64,000 nt of DNA, from assembly GCA_963822575.1 (NCBI GenBank), contig CAWGHZ010000002.1, positions 1-64,000 of the forward strand, written 5' to 3'. Made by a program: the position numbers and the translations under genes. This DNA is from CAWGHZ01 sp963822575 (GTDB lineage Bacteria > Pseudomonadota > Alphaproteobacteria > MPNO01 > DASWLB01). Below, one piece after another: positions 41,894-50,790 of the stretch. Below the pieces are notes generated by a model, which saw only the letters and a program-made list of their open reading frames with translations, made no database searches and was not told where the DNA came from. Each line of letters begins with the position of its first letter. Within the stretch, counting starts at the first letter, position 1.

Positions 41894-42853
41894 CTATCCC
41901 CCGATCTTCGCGGCGAGGCTCGGCATGATGCGGAGCGCGTTGCCGCTTTCGATGGCGTTGCGGGTTTGGGTCTCGGGTTCCATCTCGGCAAGCTCGCTTA
42001 AGCCCCGCTCGAACGTCATGTAGGGGACGTCGGTGCCGAACAGCAGGTGCGACGGGTCCATGAACTCGCCGAGCGCTGCCCAGGCCGGACGGTTGGTCAC
42101 GCTGACCACGTCGAAATAGAGCTTGCGGATCTCGGCCGCGATGCCGTTCGGCAGCACCGCGTCGAGCTCGGGCCGCATGCGCACGAGCCCGCCGATGCGG
42201 TTGGCGAGGAACGGCATGGTGCCGCCGCCATGGGCGAAAATGAACTTGATGTCCGGGCAGCGCGCGAACGTGCCGGAGAACAGGAGGCTCGCGATCGCCC
42301 GCGTCGTGTCGAACGGGTATTCCATCAGCGGCTCGTTCACCCCGGGCAAGAGGTGCATGCAGACCGGCGGGGTATGCGGGTGCAGGAACACCGCGGCCTT
42401 GCGCCGGTTCATCTCGTCGAACACGGCGGCGAAGGTGGGGTCGCCCGGCCACTTGTCGATATAGTTGGTCTGCAGCTTGAACCCGTCAGCCTTCAGAGTG
42501 CCGGCGGCGTACTCGATCTCGGCGAGGCACTTGTCGACGTGCGGCAAGGGCAGGAGCGCGAACGAGCCGAACCGGCCGGGATAGTCGGCGGAAAGGCGCG
42601 CGTTGAACTCGTTGCATTCGCGGGCGAAGCCGGCGTCGCCGTCGGGATCGTCCGGGTGCACATGCTGGGTCGAGACCGAGTTGACCGTGACCGCGACGCC
42701 GTTCCTGTCCATCGCCTCGACCGACATGTCGGGCGTCCATTTGGAGACGAAGTCCCAGTTGATGACCGTCCCCGCCATGCGTTCGGATTCGACGTCGAGA
42801 TAGACCTTCGGCCACACGTGGTGATGCACGTCGATACGGTTCGGTCCGGCCAT
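41894..42853 (-). CDS. amidohydrolase (ACMSD/decarboxylase type) in the TRAP transporter operon
   Basis: 319 residues. Metal and acid/base residues: His10 and His12 (VHHHVWP), His158 (FLHPHTPP), His208 (AHGGG) and Asp275 (FGTDVPY). The barrel is the same as in the 24346 and 25618 proteins but more diverged. It is the last gene of a five-gene operon with the TRAP transporter, so it probably acts on the imported acid or an early product. Aminocarboxymuconate-semialdehyde-type or hydroxybenzoate-type decarboxylation are both possible. Confidence 0.83.
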   Translation of the reverse strand: MAGPNRIDVHHHVWPKVYLDVESERMAGTVINWDFVSKWTPDMSVEAMDRNGVAVTVNSVSTQHVHPDDPDGDAGFARECNEFNARLSADYPGRFGSFALLPLPHVDKCLAEIEYAAGTLKADGFKLQTNYIDKWPGDPTFAAVFDEMNRRKAAVFLHPHTPPVCMHLLPGVNEPLMEYPFDTTRAIASLLFSGTFARCPDIKFIFAHGGGTMPFLANRIGGLVRMRPELDAVLPNGIAAEIRKLYFDVVSVTNRPAWAALGEFMDPSHLLFGTDVPYMTFERGLSELAEMEPETQTRNAIESGNALRIMPSLAAKIGG

Positions 42854-42866
42854 GGCAATGTTCTCC

Positions 42867-44183
42867 CTAGCTCAAGCCCGGCAGCCAGGTACAGGTGATC
42901 GGCAGGGCGAGGATGATGGCGATGCGCACGATGTCGCTCATGAAATACGGCAGCACGCCGCGGAACGTCTGGGTCAGCGGCACGTCGGGCGCGAGCGAGT
43001 TGATGACGTAGACGTTGATGCCGATGGGCGGCGTGATCAGCCCGACCTCGGTCACGATCACCACCAGGATGCCGAACCATACGCCGAGCGCGTCCGGCGA
43101 GATGCCGAAATCCATCTGCTGGATGATCGGGAAGAACACCGGCACGGTCAGCAGGATCATCGGCAGCCCGTCCATCACGCAGCCGAGGATCAGATAGACG
43201 CCGATCATGGCCAGCAGCACCTCCATCGGCGCGAAGCCTGAATCGCCGATCCATTGGGCGAGCGCCTGCGGTGTCTGCGACAAGGCCAGGAACGAGGCGT
43301 AGAACGCGGCGCCGATCAGGATGATGAAGATCATGCCGGTAAGCTTCGCCGTCTCGAGGATTGCGGTGCGGAAGCCCGCCCTGTCGAGCCCGCCGAGCGC
43401 CCAGGCGAACAGCCCGGTCGCCGCCGCACCGATGCCCGCGCCCTCGGTGGGCGTGAACACGCCGAGATAGATGCCGCCGACGACGATCAGGAAGATGGCG
43501 ACGACCGGCCAGACCGAGGCGAGGCTCGCCACCCGCTCGCGCCAGGCCAGCCGCTCGGCGGTCGGCGCCGCCGCGGGGTTGATGCGGGCGTAGATGACGG
43601 TCGCGATGGCGTAGCCGGCGGTGGCGATCGCGCCGGGGATCACCGCACCGAGGAACAGGTTGCCGAGCGACTGCTCGGTCAGGATCGCGTAGATCACCAG
43701 GATGATCGACGGCGGAATGAGGATGCCGAGCGTGCCGCCCGCGGCGAGCGCGCCGGTCGCGAGCGCGCCCGAATAGCCGTAGCGCTTCATCTCGGGCAGG
43801 GCCACGGTCGCCATCGTCGCGCCGGTCGCGACCGACGAGCCGCAGATCGCGCCGAACGCCGCGCAGCCGCCGATCGTCGCCATGGCGATGCCGCCGGGAT
43901 AGTGGCCGACCCAGGCGCGCGCGGCGCGGTAGAGCGACCGCGAGAGCCCGCCATGGGTCGCCAACTGGCCCATCAGCAGGAACAGCGGCACCACGGTCAG
44001 CTCGTAGTTCGCCACCTGCGAGTAGGGCGCCGATTCCATGAACACCAGCAGCGCCTTCCACCCCGCGATCTGGGCGTAGCCCAGCCCGCCGGCGAGGAAC
44101 ATGGCGACCGCGACCGGCATGCGCACCGCGATCAGCACCATCAGGAGGACGAAGACCGCGATGGCGAGCTCGAAATGCGTCAT
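42867..44183 (-). CDS. dctM: TRAP transporter large permease subunit (DctM)
   Basis: 438 residues with about 12-13 membrane helices. Typical DctM segments are MFLAGGLGYAQIAG, GGSLGILIPPSIILVIYAILTEQS-like sequence and VFTPTEGAGIGA. DctM is the sodium-coupled transport subunit of TRAP uptake systems for organic acids. It overlaps the small subunit gene by four bases and precedes the amidohydrolase by 13 bp, so import and first catalysis are co-transcribed. Confidence 0.95.
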   Translation of the reverse strand: MTHFELAIAVFVLLMVLIAVRMPVAVAMFLAGGLGYAQIAGWKALLVFMESAPYSQVANYELTVVPLFLLMGQLATHGGLSRSLYRAARAWVGHYPGGIAMATIGGCAAFGAICGSSVATGATMATVALPEMKRYGYSGALATGALAAGGTLGILIPPSIILVIYAILTEQSLGNLFLGAVIPGAIATAGYAIATVIYARINPAAAPTAERLAWRERVASLASVWPVVAIFLIVVGGIYLGVFTPTEGAGIGAAATGLFAWALGGLDRAGFRTAILETAKLTGMIFIILIGAAFYASFLALSQTPQALAQWIGDSGFAPMEVLLAMIGVYLILGCVMDGLPMILLTVPVFFPIIQQMDFGISPDALGVWFGILVVIVTEVGLITPPIGINVYVINSLAPDVPLTQTFRGVLPYFMSDIVRIAIILALPITCTWLPGLS

Positions 44184-44722
44184 CGGCGGAGCTGCCCGAG
44201 GCCCGCGACGAAACGGGCGATGCAGACGACGCAGAGGAGCGCCATCGCGAGCACCGCGACCGTGAACGCGGTCCAGACCGGGATCGCGAGGAGGGCGGTC
44301 GTGTCGTTGGTGTTGAATTTGTGGATGCCGCCGAGGGCGAGGCGCCAGGTGAACAAAGCCGCGACCAGCGCGAAGATCAGGTCGTGCACCGTGTCGAGGA
44401 TGCGCTTCCAGCGGTCGGAGAGCGCCGTGGTGAAGAATTCCGCCACGATGTTCGAGCCGGTCAGATGCGTGTACGGGAAGCAGAGGAAGATGGCGACGGC
44501 GCCGGCGGTCTCGACGATCTCGTAATCGCCGACGATGGGCGCGCTGAACAGATACCGCCCCGCGACGCTGACGACGACCAGGAGCGCCATCAGCACCAGC
44601 ACAGTGCCGGAAAGCGTGGTCACCGCCTCGGCAAAGCGGCCGAGAGGGCTTGAGAGAAGAGGGGACGGCGTCCCGTGTCCGCCGTCCCCCGATGATGCGG
44701 GCGTGCCCCCGTCGTCAGCCAT
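44180..44722 (-). CDS. dctQ: TRAP transporter small permease subunit (DctQ)
   Basis: 180 residues with four membrane helices and the family pattern (TLSGTVLVLMALLVVVSVAGRYLFSAP, GNYEIVE-like VGDYEIVETAG). It pairs with DctM in the inner membrane. It is read between the binding-protein genes and dctM. The charged N-terminal extension (about 25 residues rich in Gly, Ser and Asp) may be cytoplasmic or an over-long start. Confidence 0.92.
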   Translation of the reverse strand: MADDGGTPASSGDGGHGTPSPLLSSPLGRFAEAVTTLSGTVLVLMALLVVVSVAGRYLFSAPIVGDYEIVETAGAVAIFLCFPYTHLTGSNIVAEFFTTALSDRWKRILDTVHDLIFALVAALFTWRLALGGIHKFNTNDTTALLAIPVWTAFTVAVLAMALLCVVCIARFVAGLGQLRR

Positions 44723-44740
44723 CTCGGCGCGCAGCCTTCA

Positions 44741-45799
44741 CTAATGCATCTCCGCCTTGTACTTCGCGACGAGCTTCTCGGCGGCGTCGACGTATTTCTG
44801 GCCGGGGTCGCCCGCGGCGTCGCGCGCCTTCACCCAGGCCTGGACGACGGGCGTGGTCGCCTGCTTCCACTTCACCGCCTCGGCGCCGGTGATCTTGATG
44901 ATCTCGTGGTGCAGCTTCTTCGCCTTCATCTCGCCCGGCAAATCGTCGTGCTGCCACTTCTCGCCGAACACCTTGGCCATCGAGACGCCCGACTCCTTGT
45001 CGACGACCGCCTTCAGGTCGGCGGGAAGCTTGGCGTAGCTCTCCTTGTTCATCACCAGTGCGAGCACCGGCTGGGTCAGGTTCGCCTCGGTGTGGGACTT
45101 CGCCTCGTCCACCATGTGGATCGGCAGTGCGATGTTCCACGGCAGGAGTGCGCCGTCGATTACGCCGCGGATCATCTCCTGGGCAATGTTGATGCCGGGG
45201 ATCACGACCGGCGTCGCGCCCAGCGCCTTGACGATGTCGCTGGTCAGCCGCGACGAGGTGCGGATCTTCATCCCCGTGAAGTCGGCGAGGGTCTTGATCG
45301 GCTTGGACTTGGTGTGCACCACGAACGGACCGCCGGCGTGCAGCACCAGCACGTGGGTGTCCTTGAACTCCTTGTCCTTGAGATAGTCGTTGTAGAACTC
45401 CATCACCGCCGGCGCCACGTAGGATGGTTCGCCGCCGACGAACGGCAGCTCGAACACCTCGACGTCGGGGAAGCGGCCCGGCAGGTAGCCCGGCAGGGTC
45501 CAGCCGATATCGACCACCCCCTGGGAGACCTGGTCGTAGATGTCCGCCGCCTTGCCGCCAAGCTGGTTGGAGCCGAAGTCGGTGATCTTGATCTTGCCGC
45601 CCGACGCCTGCTCCACCTGGTGCGACCACCACACGAGGTTCTTGAACGACGACGAGACCGGCGGCACGTGGGTGTGGAGCTTGAGCTGCACCTGGGCCGC
45701 GGCCGGCGCGCTCGCGCCCGTGGTCATCCAAGCCGCGACGCCCGCGGCGACGGTCGCGTACACGGCTTTGCGCATGCGAAGGCCTTGTCGAGCAGCCAT
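44741..45799 (-). CDS. dctP: TRAP transporter substrate-binding protein (DctP), copy 1
   Basis: 352 residues. The signal peptide has cleavage near APAAAQV. The mature DctP domain starts QLKLHTHVPPVSSSF and has the family Arg in MKIRTSSRLTSDIVKALGATPV, plus NIAQEMIRGVIDGALLPWN. It binds a carboxylate substrate in the periplasm for delivery to DctQM. AAGGA lies 8 nt before the ATG at 45799. A second, related binding protein is encoded directly upstream. Confidence 0.92.
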   Translation of the reverse strand: MAARQGLRMRKAVYATVAAGVAAWMTTGASAPAAAQVQLKLHTHVPPVSSSFKNLVWWSHQVEQASGGKIKITDFGSNQLGGKAADIYDQVSQGVVDIGWTLPGYLPGRFPDVEVFELPFVGGEPSYVAPAVMEFYNDYLKDKEFKDTHVLVLHAGGPFVVHTKSKPIKTLADFTGMKIRTSSRLTSDIVKALGATPVVIPGINIAQEMIRGVIDGALLPWNIALPIHMVDEAKSHTEANLTQPVLALVMNKESYAKLPADLKAVVDKESGVSMAKVFGEKWQHDDLPGEMKAKKLHHEIIKITGAEAVKWKQATTPVVQAWVKARDAAGDPGQKYVDAAEKLVAKYKAEMH

Positions 45800-45896
45800 A
45801 ACCGATTCCTTTTTCTGCGTTGCGGATCAAAGATGCGGCGCGAGAATAGGCGGGTCGGCACGGGGCCGCAAGAAGCCGCCCCGCGCCCGGCCGGGC

Positions 45897-46958
45897 TCAA
45901 TCCTCGGGCGCGATCTCCTTCTTGTACTTGGCGACCAGCGCGCGCGCGTCGTCGACCAGCTTCTGGCCCGGATCCCCGGCGGCGTCGCGCGCCTTGATCC
46001 ACTGGGCGATCACCGGCTCGGTCGCCGTGCGCCAGCGTTCCTCCTCGGCGCCGCGGATCTTGTAGATCGGGTGGCCGAGCTTCTTGGCGCGGGCGATGCC
46101 GGGCAGGTCGTCCTCGGTCCATTTCTCGCCGAAGATCTTGGCCATCTTCATGCCCGACTCGGAATCGATGGCGGCCTTGGCCTCGGCCGGAAGCTTGGCG
46201 TAGCTCTGCTTGTTCATGGTGAGAAGCAGCGAGGATTCGTTGAGGCTCGCCTCGGTGTGGTACTTGGCCGTGTCGATCAACCGGATGGCCAGCGAGATGT
46301 TCCACGGCACCGCCGCGGCGTCGATCACGCCATGCATCATCTCCTCGGCGAGGTGGATGCCGGGGATCGCGACCGGCGTCGCGCCCAGCGCGGAGATCGC
46401 GTCCGAGATGATGCGCGAAGAGGTTCGGACCTTGAGCCCCTTCATGTCCGCGAGGGTCTTGATCGGCTTGTCCTCGGAATGCAGCACCGTGGCGCCCGCG
46501 GCGTGCAGCACCAGCACGTGGGTATCGGCGAACTCGTGCGTCAGCCACTTGCCGTAGAACTCCATCATCGCCGGGGCGACGTAGGACGGCTTGCCGCCCA
46601 TGAAGGGCAGCTCGAACACCGCGGCGCGCGGGAACCGGCCGGGGAGGTACCCGGGGATGGTCCAGCCGATATCGACGAGGCCCTGTGCGACCTGGTCGTA
46701 GATGTCGGCCGCCTTGCCGCCGAGCTGGTTGGAGCCGAATGCCGTGATCTTCACCGTGCCGTGCGACGCCTTCTCGACCTGGCCCGCCCACCATTTCAGG
46801 TTCTTGAACGACGACGACACGGGCGGCACGTGGGTGTGCAGGCGCAGATGCACGGGCTCGGCCGCGCGCGCCGGCGCGGCTCCGATCCAGGCCGCGATCG
46901 CCGCCGCCGCGGCGAGCCCGCCGATGGCGCGCGTGCTTCTATGTGCGATTGACGCCAT
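45897..46958 (-). CDS. dctP: TRAP transporter substrate-binding protein (DctP), copy 2
   Basis: 353 residues from the ATG at 46958 (GGGAGGCGGAC upstream). The signal peptide is cleaved near PARAAEP. The mature domain is similar to copy 1: HLRLHTHVPPVSSSF, KVRTSSRIISDAISALGATPV and GIHLAEEMMHGVIDAAAVPWN. Both keep the specificity Arg. Two binding proteins for one permease pair suggests that two related ligands share the same membrane subunits. Confidence 0.92.
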   Translation of the reverse strand: MASIAHRSTRAIGGLAAAAAIAAWIGAAPARAAEPVHLRLHTHVPPVSSSFKNLKWWAGQVEKASHGTVKITAFGSNQLGGKAADIYDQVAQGLVDIGWTIPGYLPGRFPRAAVFELPFMGGKPSYVAPAMMEFYGKWLTHEFADTHVLVLHAAGATVLHSEDKPIKTLADMKGLKVRTSSRIISDAISALGATPVAIPGIHLAEEMMHGVIDAAAVPWNISLAIRLIDTAKYHTEASLNESSLLLTMNKQSYAKLPAEAKAAIDSESGMKMAKIFGEKWTEDDLPGIARAKKLGHPIYKIRGAEEERWRTATEPVIAQWIKARDAAGDPGQKLVDDARALVAKYKKEIAPED

Positions 46959-47076
46959 GTCCGCCTCCCTTCGGTCGATTGGTTTGGCCGAAGGATAGGC
47001 CCGCCCCCGGCCTCCGGGCAACCGGCTTGCCCGGCCTTGGGGGCGCTGCTAGCGTTCGCGGGGAAGGGATCGGGGC

Positions 47077-48402
47077 ATGGGCGCCTATCTGCGTTTCTTC
47101 GAGCGCCGCACCGAGCGGCGCTTCGCCGAGGAGGCGGCGCGTGGCGTCGTGCCGCCTTCCGTTGCCCAGGCCGCCGCGCCCGACCCGCGCGACGCCAAGG
47201 ACCGGCGCCGGCTGATCCCGCCGCTGGGCCTTCGCGAATACTGGTATCCCGCGCTCCCCGCGCGGCGGGTGAAGCGAAGCCGGCCGCTCTACTGGCGCAT
47301 GCTGGGCGAGGAGCTGGCGCTGTTCCGCGCCGCCGACGGCTCGGTCGCCGCGGTCAGCGACATCTGCCCGCACCGCGGCGCCAGCATGTCGCGCGGGCGG
47401 TGCTTCTACAGGGGCACGATCTCCTGCCCCTATCACGGCGCGACGTTCGACGCCGAGGGTGCGTGCCGCGCTTTCCTGCCCGAAGGACCGGAATCGCGCA
47501 TGCCGGGCGAGCTCCGCGTCCGCACCTACCCGACGCGGGTGCTGCGCGGCTGGGTGTTCGTCTGGATGGGCGAGGGCGCGCCCGCACCAATCGAGGAGGA
47601 TCTGCCGCCCGAGCTGTTCGAGGGCGATGCGCCGCGGTCATTGTTCCTCACCACCTACACGTATTGGCGCTGCAACTGGATGCTCGCCATCGAGAACCAG
47701 TCGGACGCGCACAACTATTTCTACGCCCACCGCAACGCGGTGCTGCAGCTCACCAGGAACCGGTCGCGGCCGCGCACGCCCAACGGCGGAAGGGCGCGCA
47801 TCGTCAACGGCCGCACTCTGATCGCCGAGATGAAGGAGACGAGCTACTACGCCGACGCGGCGGGTCGCGAGCCCTACCAGCTCTACTATCCCGGCGTCGA
47901 CGGGCACTGGCCGATCGGCCAGTGGCGCCGCGTGGTGTGGGCGCTGTTCGCGCCGTGGTACCGGCTCGTCTACAACAGGTGGCGGAAGCGCTACCGCTCG
48001 GCGGAGGAATGGGACCCGACCGTGGGCGGCTGGCATTTGCCGAGCGCGGTGCGGATCAATCTCGGCTACTACGCGCTCACCCGCTTCGCCGTGCCGGTGA
48101 CGGCGGACGTCTCGCGCATAGTCTATTTCCACCACCGGCCGCGGGCGCGGTCCGCGCTCGGCCGGCTGGTGCAAGTCGCGTGGTACTGGGGCTATTTCAA
48201 CTGGTGGTTCCACTACAATTTCTCGTCGCAGGATGGGGCGATCTCGGCGCCCTGCCGCTACTGGACCGAGGAGCATCTCTCCTCGACCGATTCCTACCTG
48301 GTCGCGCTCCGGCGGCTGATCGTCGAGGGCTCGCGCGACGCGGCCCTCCGTAAGGCGCGCGCCGCCGCGGAGCGGCCGCCGGTCGCCGCCGCCGGGCCCT
48401 GA
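47077..48402 (+). CDS. Rieske non-heme iron oxygenase, alpha subunit (1)
   Basis: 441 residues. The Rieske [2Fe-2S] ligands are Cys97, His99, Cys117 and His120 (CPHRG..CPYHG). The catalytic domain includes NQSDAHNYFYAHRN, in which the Asp and His residues can form part of the mononuclear Fe site. Long N-terminal (about 50) and middle segments are specific to this protein. Such oxygenases hydroxylate or demethylate aromatic or aliphatic rings with electrons from a reductase that is not encoded here. It is followed 31 bp later by the cyclodeaminase-like gene. Confidence 0.85.
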   Translation: MGAYLRFFERRTERRFAEEAARGVVPPSVAQAAAPDPRDAKDRRRLIPPLGLREYWYPALPARRVKRSRPLYWRMLGEELALFRAADGSVAAVSDICPHRGASMSRGRCFYRGTISCPYHGATFDAEGACRAFLPEGPESRMPGELRVRTYPTRVLRGWVFVWMGEGAPAPIEEDLPPELFEGDAPRSLFLTTYTYWRCNWMLAIENQSDAHNYFYAHRNAVLQLTRNRSRPRTPNGGRARIVNGRTLIAEMKETSYYADAAGREPYQLYYPGVDGHWPIGQWRRVVWALFAPWYRLVYNRWRKRYRSAEEWDPTVGGWHLPSAVRINLGYYALTRFAVPVTADVSRIVYFHHRPRARSALGRLVQVAWYWGYFNWWFHYNFSSQDGAISAPCRYWTEEHLSSTDSYLVALRRLIVEGSRDAALRKARAAAERPPVAAAGP

Positions 48403-48433
48403 GGCGCACAATCACATAGGGAGGAGCGTTCCG

Positions 48434-49534
48434 ATGGCGGCAAGCAATCGCGGCACGGTGCTCGTGCTCACCGAGAACGAGGCGAAGGGGCTCGTCACCA
48501 TGCCGGAGGCGATCCGCGTCACCGAGGAGGCGTTCGCCGATTTCGGCCGCGGCACGGCAGAGGTGATCCCGCGCCACCGGCTGCACATGGCGCAGCCGGA
48601 CGCCAAGGATCCGACCTGGTTCTTCATGAACGTGATCCCGGGGGCGGTGCGCGCGCACAACGTGGCGGCGCTGCGGCTCGACATCACCGAGTACGCCTAC
48701 GCCAATGTCGGCGGGCGCAAGCGCAAGAACTTCCGGCCCGACTTCTCCGGCTTCGTGATCGTGTGGGACATGACGACCTGCGAGCCGCTGGGCATCGTGC
48801 ACGACCACGCGGTCTCGCCGCTGCGGGTCGGCTCTACCTCGGGCGTCGCCGCGAAATACATGGTGCGCGACGACGCCGAGACGATGTGCCTGTTCGGCTC
48901 GGGCCGCCAGGCCGAGCAGCAGGCCGAGGCGTTCGCTGCCGCCGTACCCTCGCTCAAGACCATCCGCGTCCACTCGGTGACGAAGGAGCACCGCGAGGCC
49001 TTCGCCAAGCGGATGAGCGAGCGGCTGAATTTAAACGTCGAGCCCGCGTCCGACCCGCGCGCGGCGGTCAAGGGCGCCGACGTGGTGGTGACGGCGACCA
49101 ACTCCAACGACATCGTGATGTTCGGCCGCTGGCTCGAGCCCGGCATGCACGTCACCTGCATCAGCGGCTCGACCCGCTTCGAGCAGCGGCGCGAGCTCGA
49201 CGACGAGGTGGCGCGCGACGCCGACCATATCGTCTGCAACCTGCGCCAGCAGATCGAGCTCGATCATCAGCCGGAGCTGTGGGGCCCGCTGCGCAAGGGC
49301 TGGATCACCTGGGATTCGATCTACGAGCTGGGCGAGCTCTGCACCGGGCGGATTCCCGGCCGGTCGTCGTCGAGCCAGATCACGCTCCACTGCAACAATG
49401 TGGGCATGGGCATCCAGTTCGCCTCGGTGTGCAAGCGCGTCCTCGAGATCGCGCGCGAGCAGGGCAGGGGCACCGAGCTGCCGCAGGAGCTGTTCATGAC
49501 CCGCCGTGAGCCGGACGACTTCTCCGCGCCGTAG
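48434..49534 (+). CDS. ornithine cyclodeaminase/mu-crystallin family protein
   Basis: 366 residues. The family Lys and NAD-binding region CLFGSGRQAEQQAEAFAAAV (about 155-175) and the DVVVTATNSNDIVMFGRWLEPGMHVTCISG stretch are present. Members range from ornithine cyclodeaminase to NAD(P)-dependent imine or ketimine reductases. In this setting it is more likely to act on an amino or imino acid product linked to the Rieske oxygenase substrate. It starts 31 bp after that gene, with GGGAGGAGCG before the ATG. Confidence 0.83.
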   Translation: MAASNRGTVLVLTENEAKGLVTMPEAIRVTEEAFADFGRGTAEVIPRHRLHMAQPDAKDPTWFFMNVIPGAVRAHNVAALRLDITEYAYANVGGRKRKNFRPDFSGFVIVWDMTTCEPLGIVHDHAVSPLRVGSTSGVAAKYMVRDDAETMCLFGSGRQAEQQAEAFAAAVPSLKTIRVHSVTKEHREAFAKRMSERLNLNVEPASDPRAAVKGADVVVTATNSNDIVMFGRWLEPGMHVTCISGSTRFEQRRELDDEVARDADHIVCNLRQQIELDHQPELWGPLRKGWITWDSIYELGELCTGRIPGRSSSSQITLHCNNVGMGIQFASVCKRVLEIAREQGRGTELPQELFMTRREPDDFSAP

Positions 49535-49547
49535 GGGCGCCGGGCGC

Positions 49548-50483
49548 CTACGCGTCGGGATTCCATTCGTAGGGGACGAGCTCGCCCGACATGGCGCGGT
49601 GGAACTGCTCGGTCTGGGTGGTGGCCAGGCCCCAGCGGCAGCTCGGCCCCTTGCCCATCCCGATCGAGGCCCAGTAGGCCTTCCAGTCCTCGGGCGTGCC
49701 GGGGGTGTAGTCCTCCTCGTCGATCTGCTGCACCTCGGTGGTGTACTCGACGACGAAGCCCGACGGCTCGACCCAGTAGCCGAAGATGTTGTTGCCCGGC
49801 CCGTGGCGGCCGACGCCCCAGCCCATCTCGAAGCCCTTGCGCTTCAGCCGGCCGACGCCGCGCATCAGGGCGTAGATGTCCGGCACCTCGTAGGCGATAT
49901 GGTTGAGCCCGTTATATTTCGAGCGCGCGATGGCGACCGAATGATGGTCGGACATGCAGCGGAAGAAGTGCATCGGGCCCGAATCGTCCGACAGGCGGAA
50001 GCCCAGCGTGTCCATGAAGAACGCGTCGTCCGCGCCGGTGTCGGTCGAGTTGAGCACGATGTGGCTGATCTTGCGCGGCCGGTCCTGGGCGTCCTCGGCG
50101 TCGCCATGGCCGGGCAGGTCGCAGGAGATCGAGAAATCGAGCCCATTCTTCGAGCGGAAGACGAAGCCGTACCCGCCGGCCGGCCCCGCCATCGGCCCCG
50201 GCGCCGTGACGATCTCCACCCCCTTCGCCTTGGCGCGGGCGTGGAGCGCATCGACCGAGGCCTTGTCGGCCGCGGCGAAGTTGACGCGGATCAGCTCGGA
50301 CCGCGGCCGCTCCTCCAGCTTGACGATGTGGTGCTCCGGGCCGGTCGCGCGCAAATAGCGCGCCGGGCCGTCCTCGGCCACAGGGGCGAGGCCCCACACG
50401 TCCTGATAGAAGCGCGAGGCGGTCTTGAGGCTGGGCACGCCGAGCTCGGCCGAGCGTACGGCAATCACGCGGGGATCGGTCAT
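49548..50483 (-). CDS. extradiol dioxygenase-like VOC protein, two-domain (2)
   Basis: 311 residues with two VOC modules. His141 (KISHIVLNS), His195 (GLNHIAYEV) and Glu246 (VVEYTTE) form the Fe(II)-binding triad of type I extradiol dioxygenases. The start at 50483 gives MTDPRVIAVRSAELGV and follows GAGAGGTGAG. It may be a catechol 2,3-dioxygenase-like enzyme acting on a substituted catechol. It differs in sequence from the 38953 protein, so two different ring-cleavage steps or substrates are possible. The IS110 element at 50573 lies close upstream and may affect its promoter. Confidence 0.85.
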   Translation of the reverse strand: MTDPRVIAVRSAELGVPSLKTASRFYQDVWGLAPVAEDGPARYLRATGPEHHIVKLEERPRSELIRVNFAAADKASVDALHARAKAKGVEIVTAPGPMAGPAGGYGFVFRSKNGLDFSISCDLPGHGDAEDAQDRPRKISHIVLNSTDTGADDAFFMDTLGFRLSDDSGPMHFFRCMSDHHSVAIARSKYNGLNHIAYEVPDIYALMRGVGRLKRKGFEMGWGVGRHGPGNNIFGYWVEPSGFVVEYTTEVQQIDEEDYTPGTPEDWKAYWASIGMGKGPSCRWGLATTQTEQFHRAMSGELVPYEWNPDA

Positions 50484-50580
50484 GGTCTCACCTCTCGCTG
50501 GCGTTCGTCCGATGATACGGCGGATCGGTCCCGTCTGCAAAACCCGCAACGCGCTGCCGGTGCTACTCCGCCCTACCGTT

Positions 50581-50770
50581 CAGTGCGCTCGCCGGGTGAG
50601 TCGTGACACGATAGGCGCGCGCAGGCACGGCGGGGATGGTTTCTACTCCGGCTGCCCTCGATGGCTCCAGCGGCAGAGCCCCCCGCCGTGCCGACCGATC
50701 TTGACCGCTCATTACTCTGTGCGATCGATCGCTCCGTAGGGCGATGCCGGCAAGGACGGGAGGCGCAGCA
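50581..50770 (+). ncRNA. predicted IS110 bridge RNA with target-binding and donor-binding loops
   Basis: A stem of 12 perfect base pairs (50624-50635 with 50681-50692) closes an internal loop. Its left arm CTACTCCG (50643-50650) equals the left target junction 50563-50570. Its right arm GCGGCAGAG (50670-50678) matches the reverse complement of the right target CTCCGCCGC at 8 of 9 positions. A second region has CATTACTC (50710-50717), identical to the right element end 51976-51983, and GTAGGGCG (50736-50743), the exact reverse complement of the left element end 50569-50576. The palindrome GCGATCGATCGC (50721-50732) lies between. This is the left/right target guide and left/right donor guide layout described for IS110 bridge RNAs. 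Exact transcript ends are not known. Confidence 0.78.
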
Positions 50771-50790
50771 GCAACCATTCGGGGGGTCCG

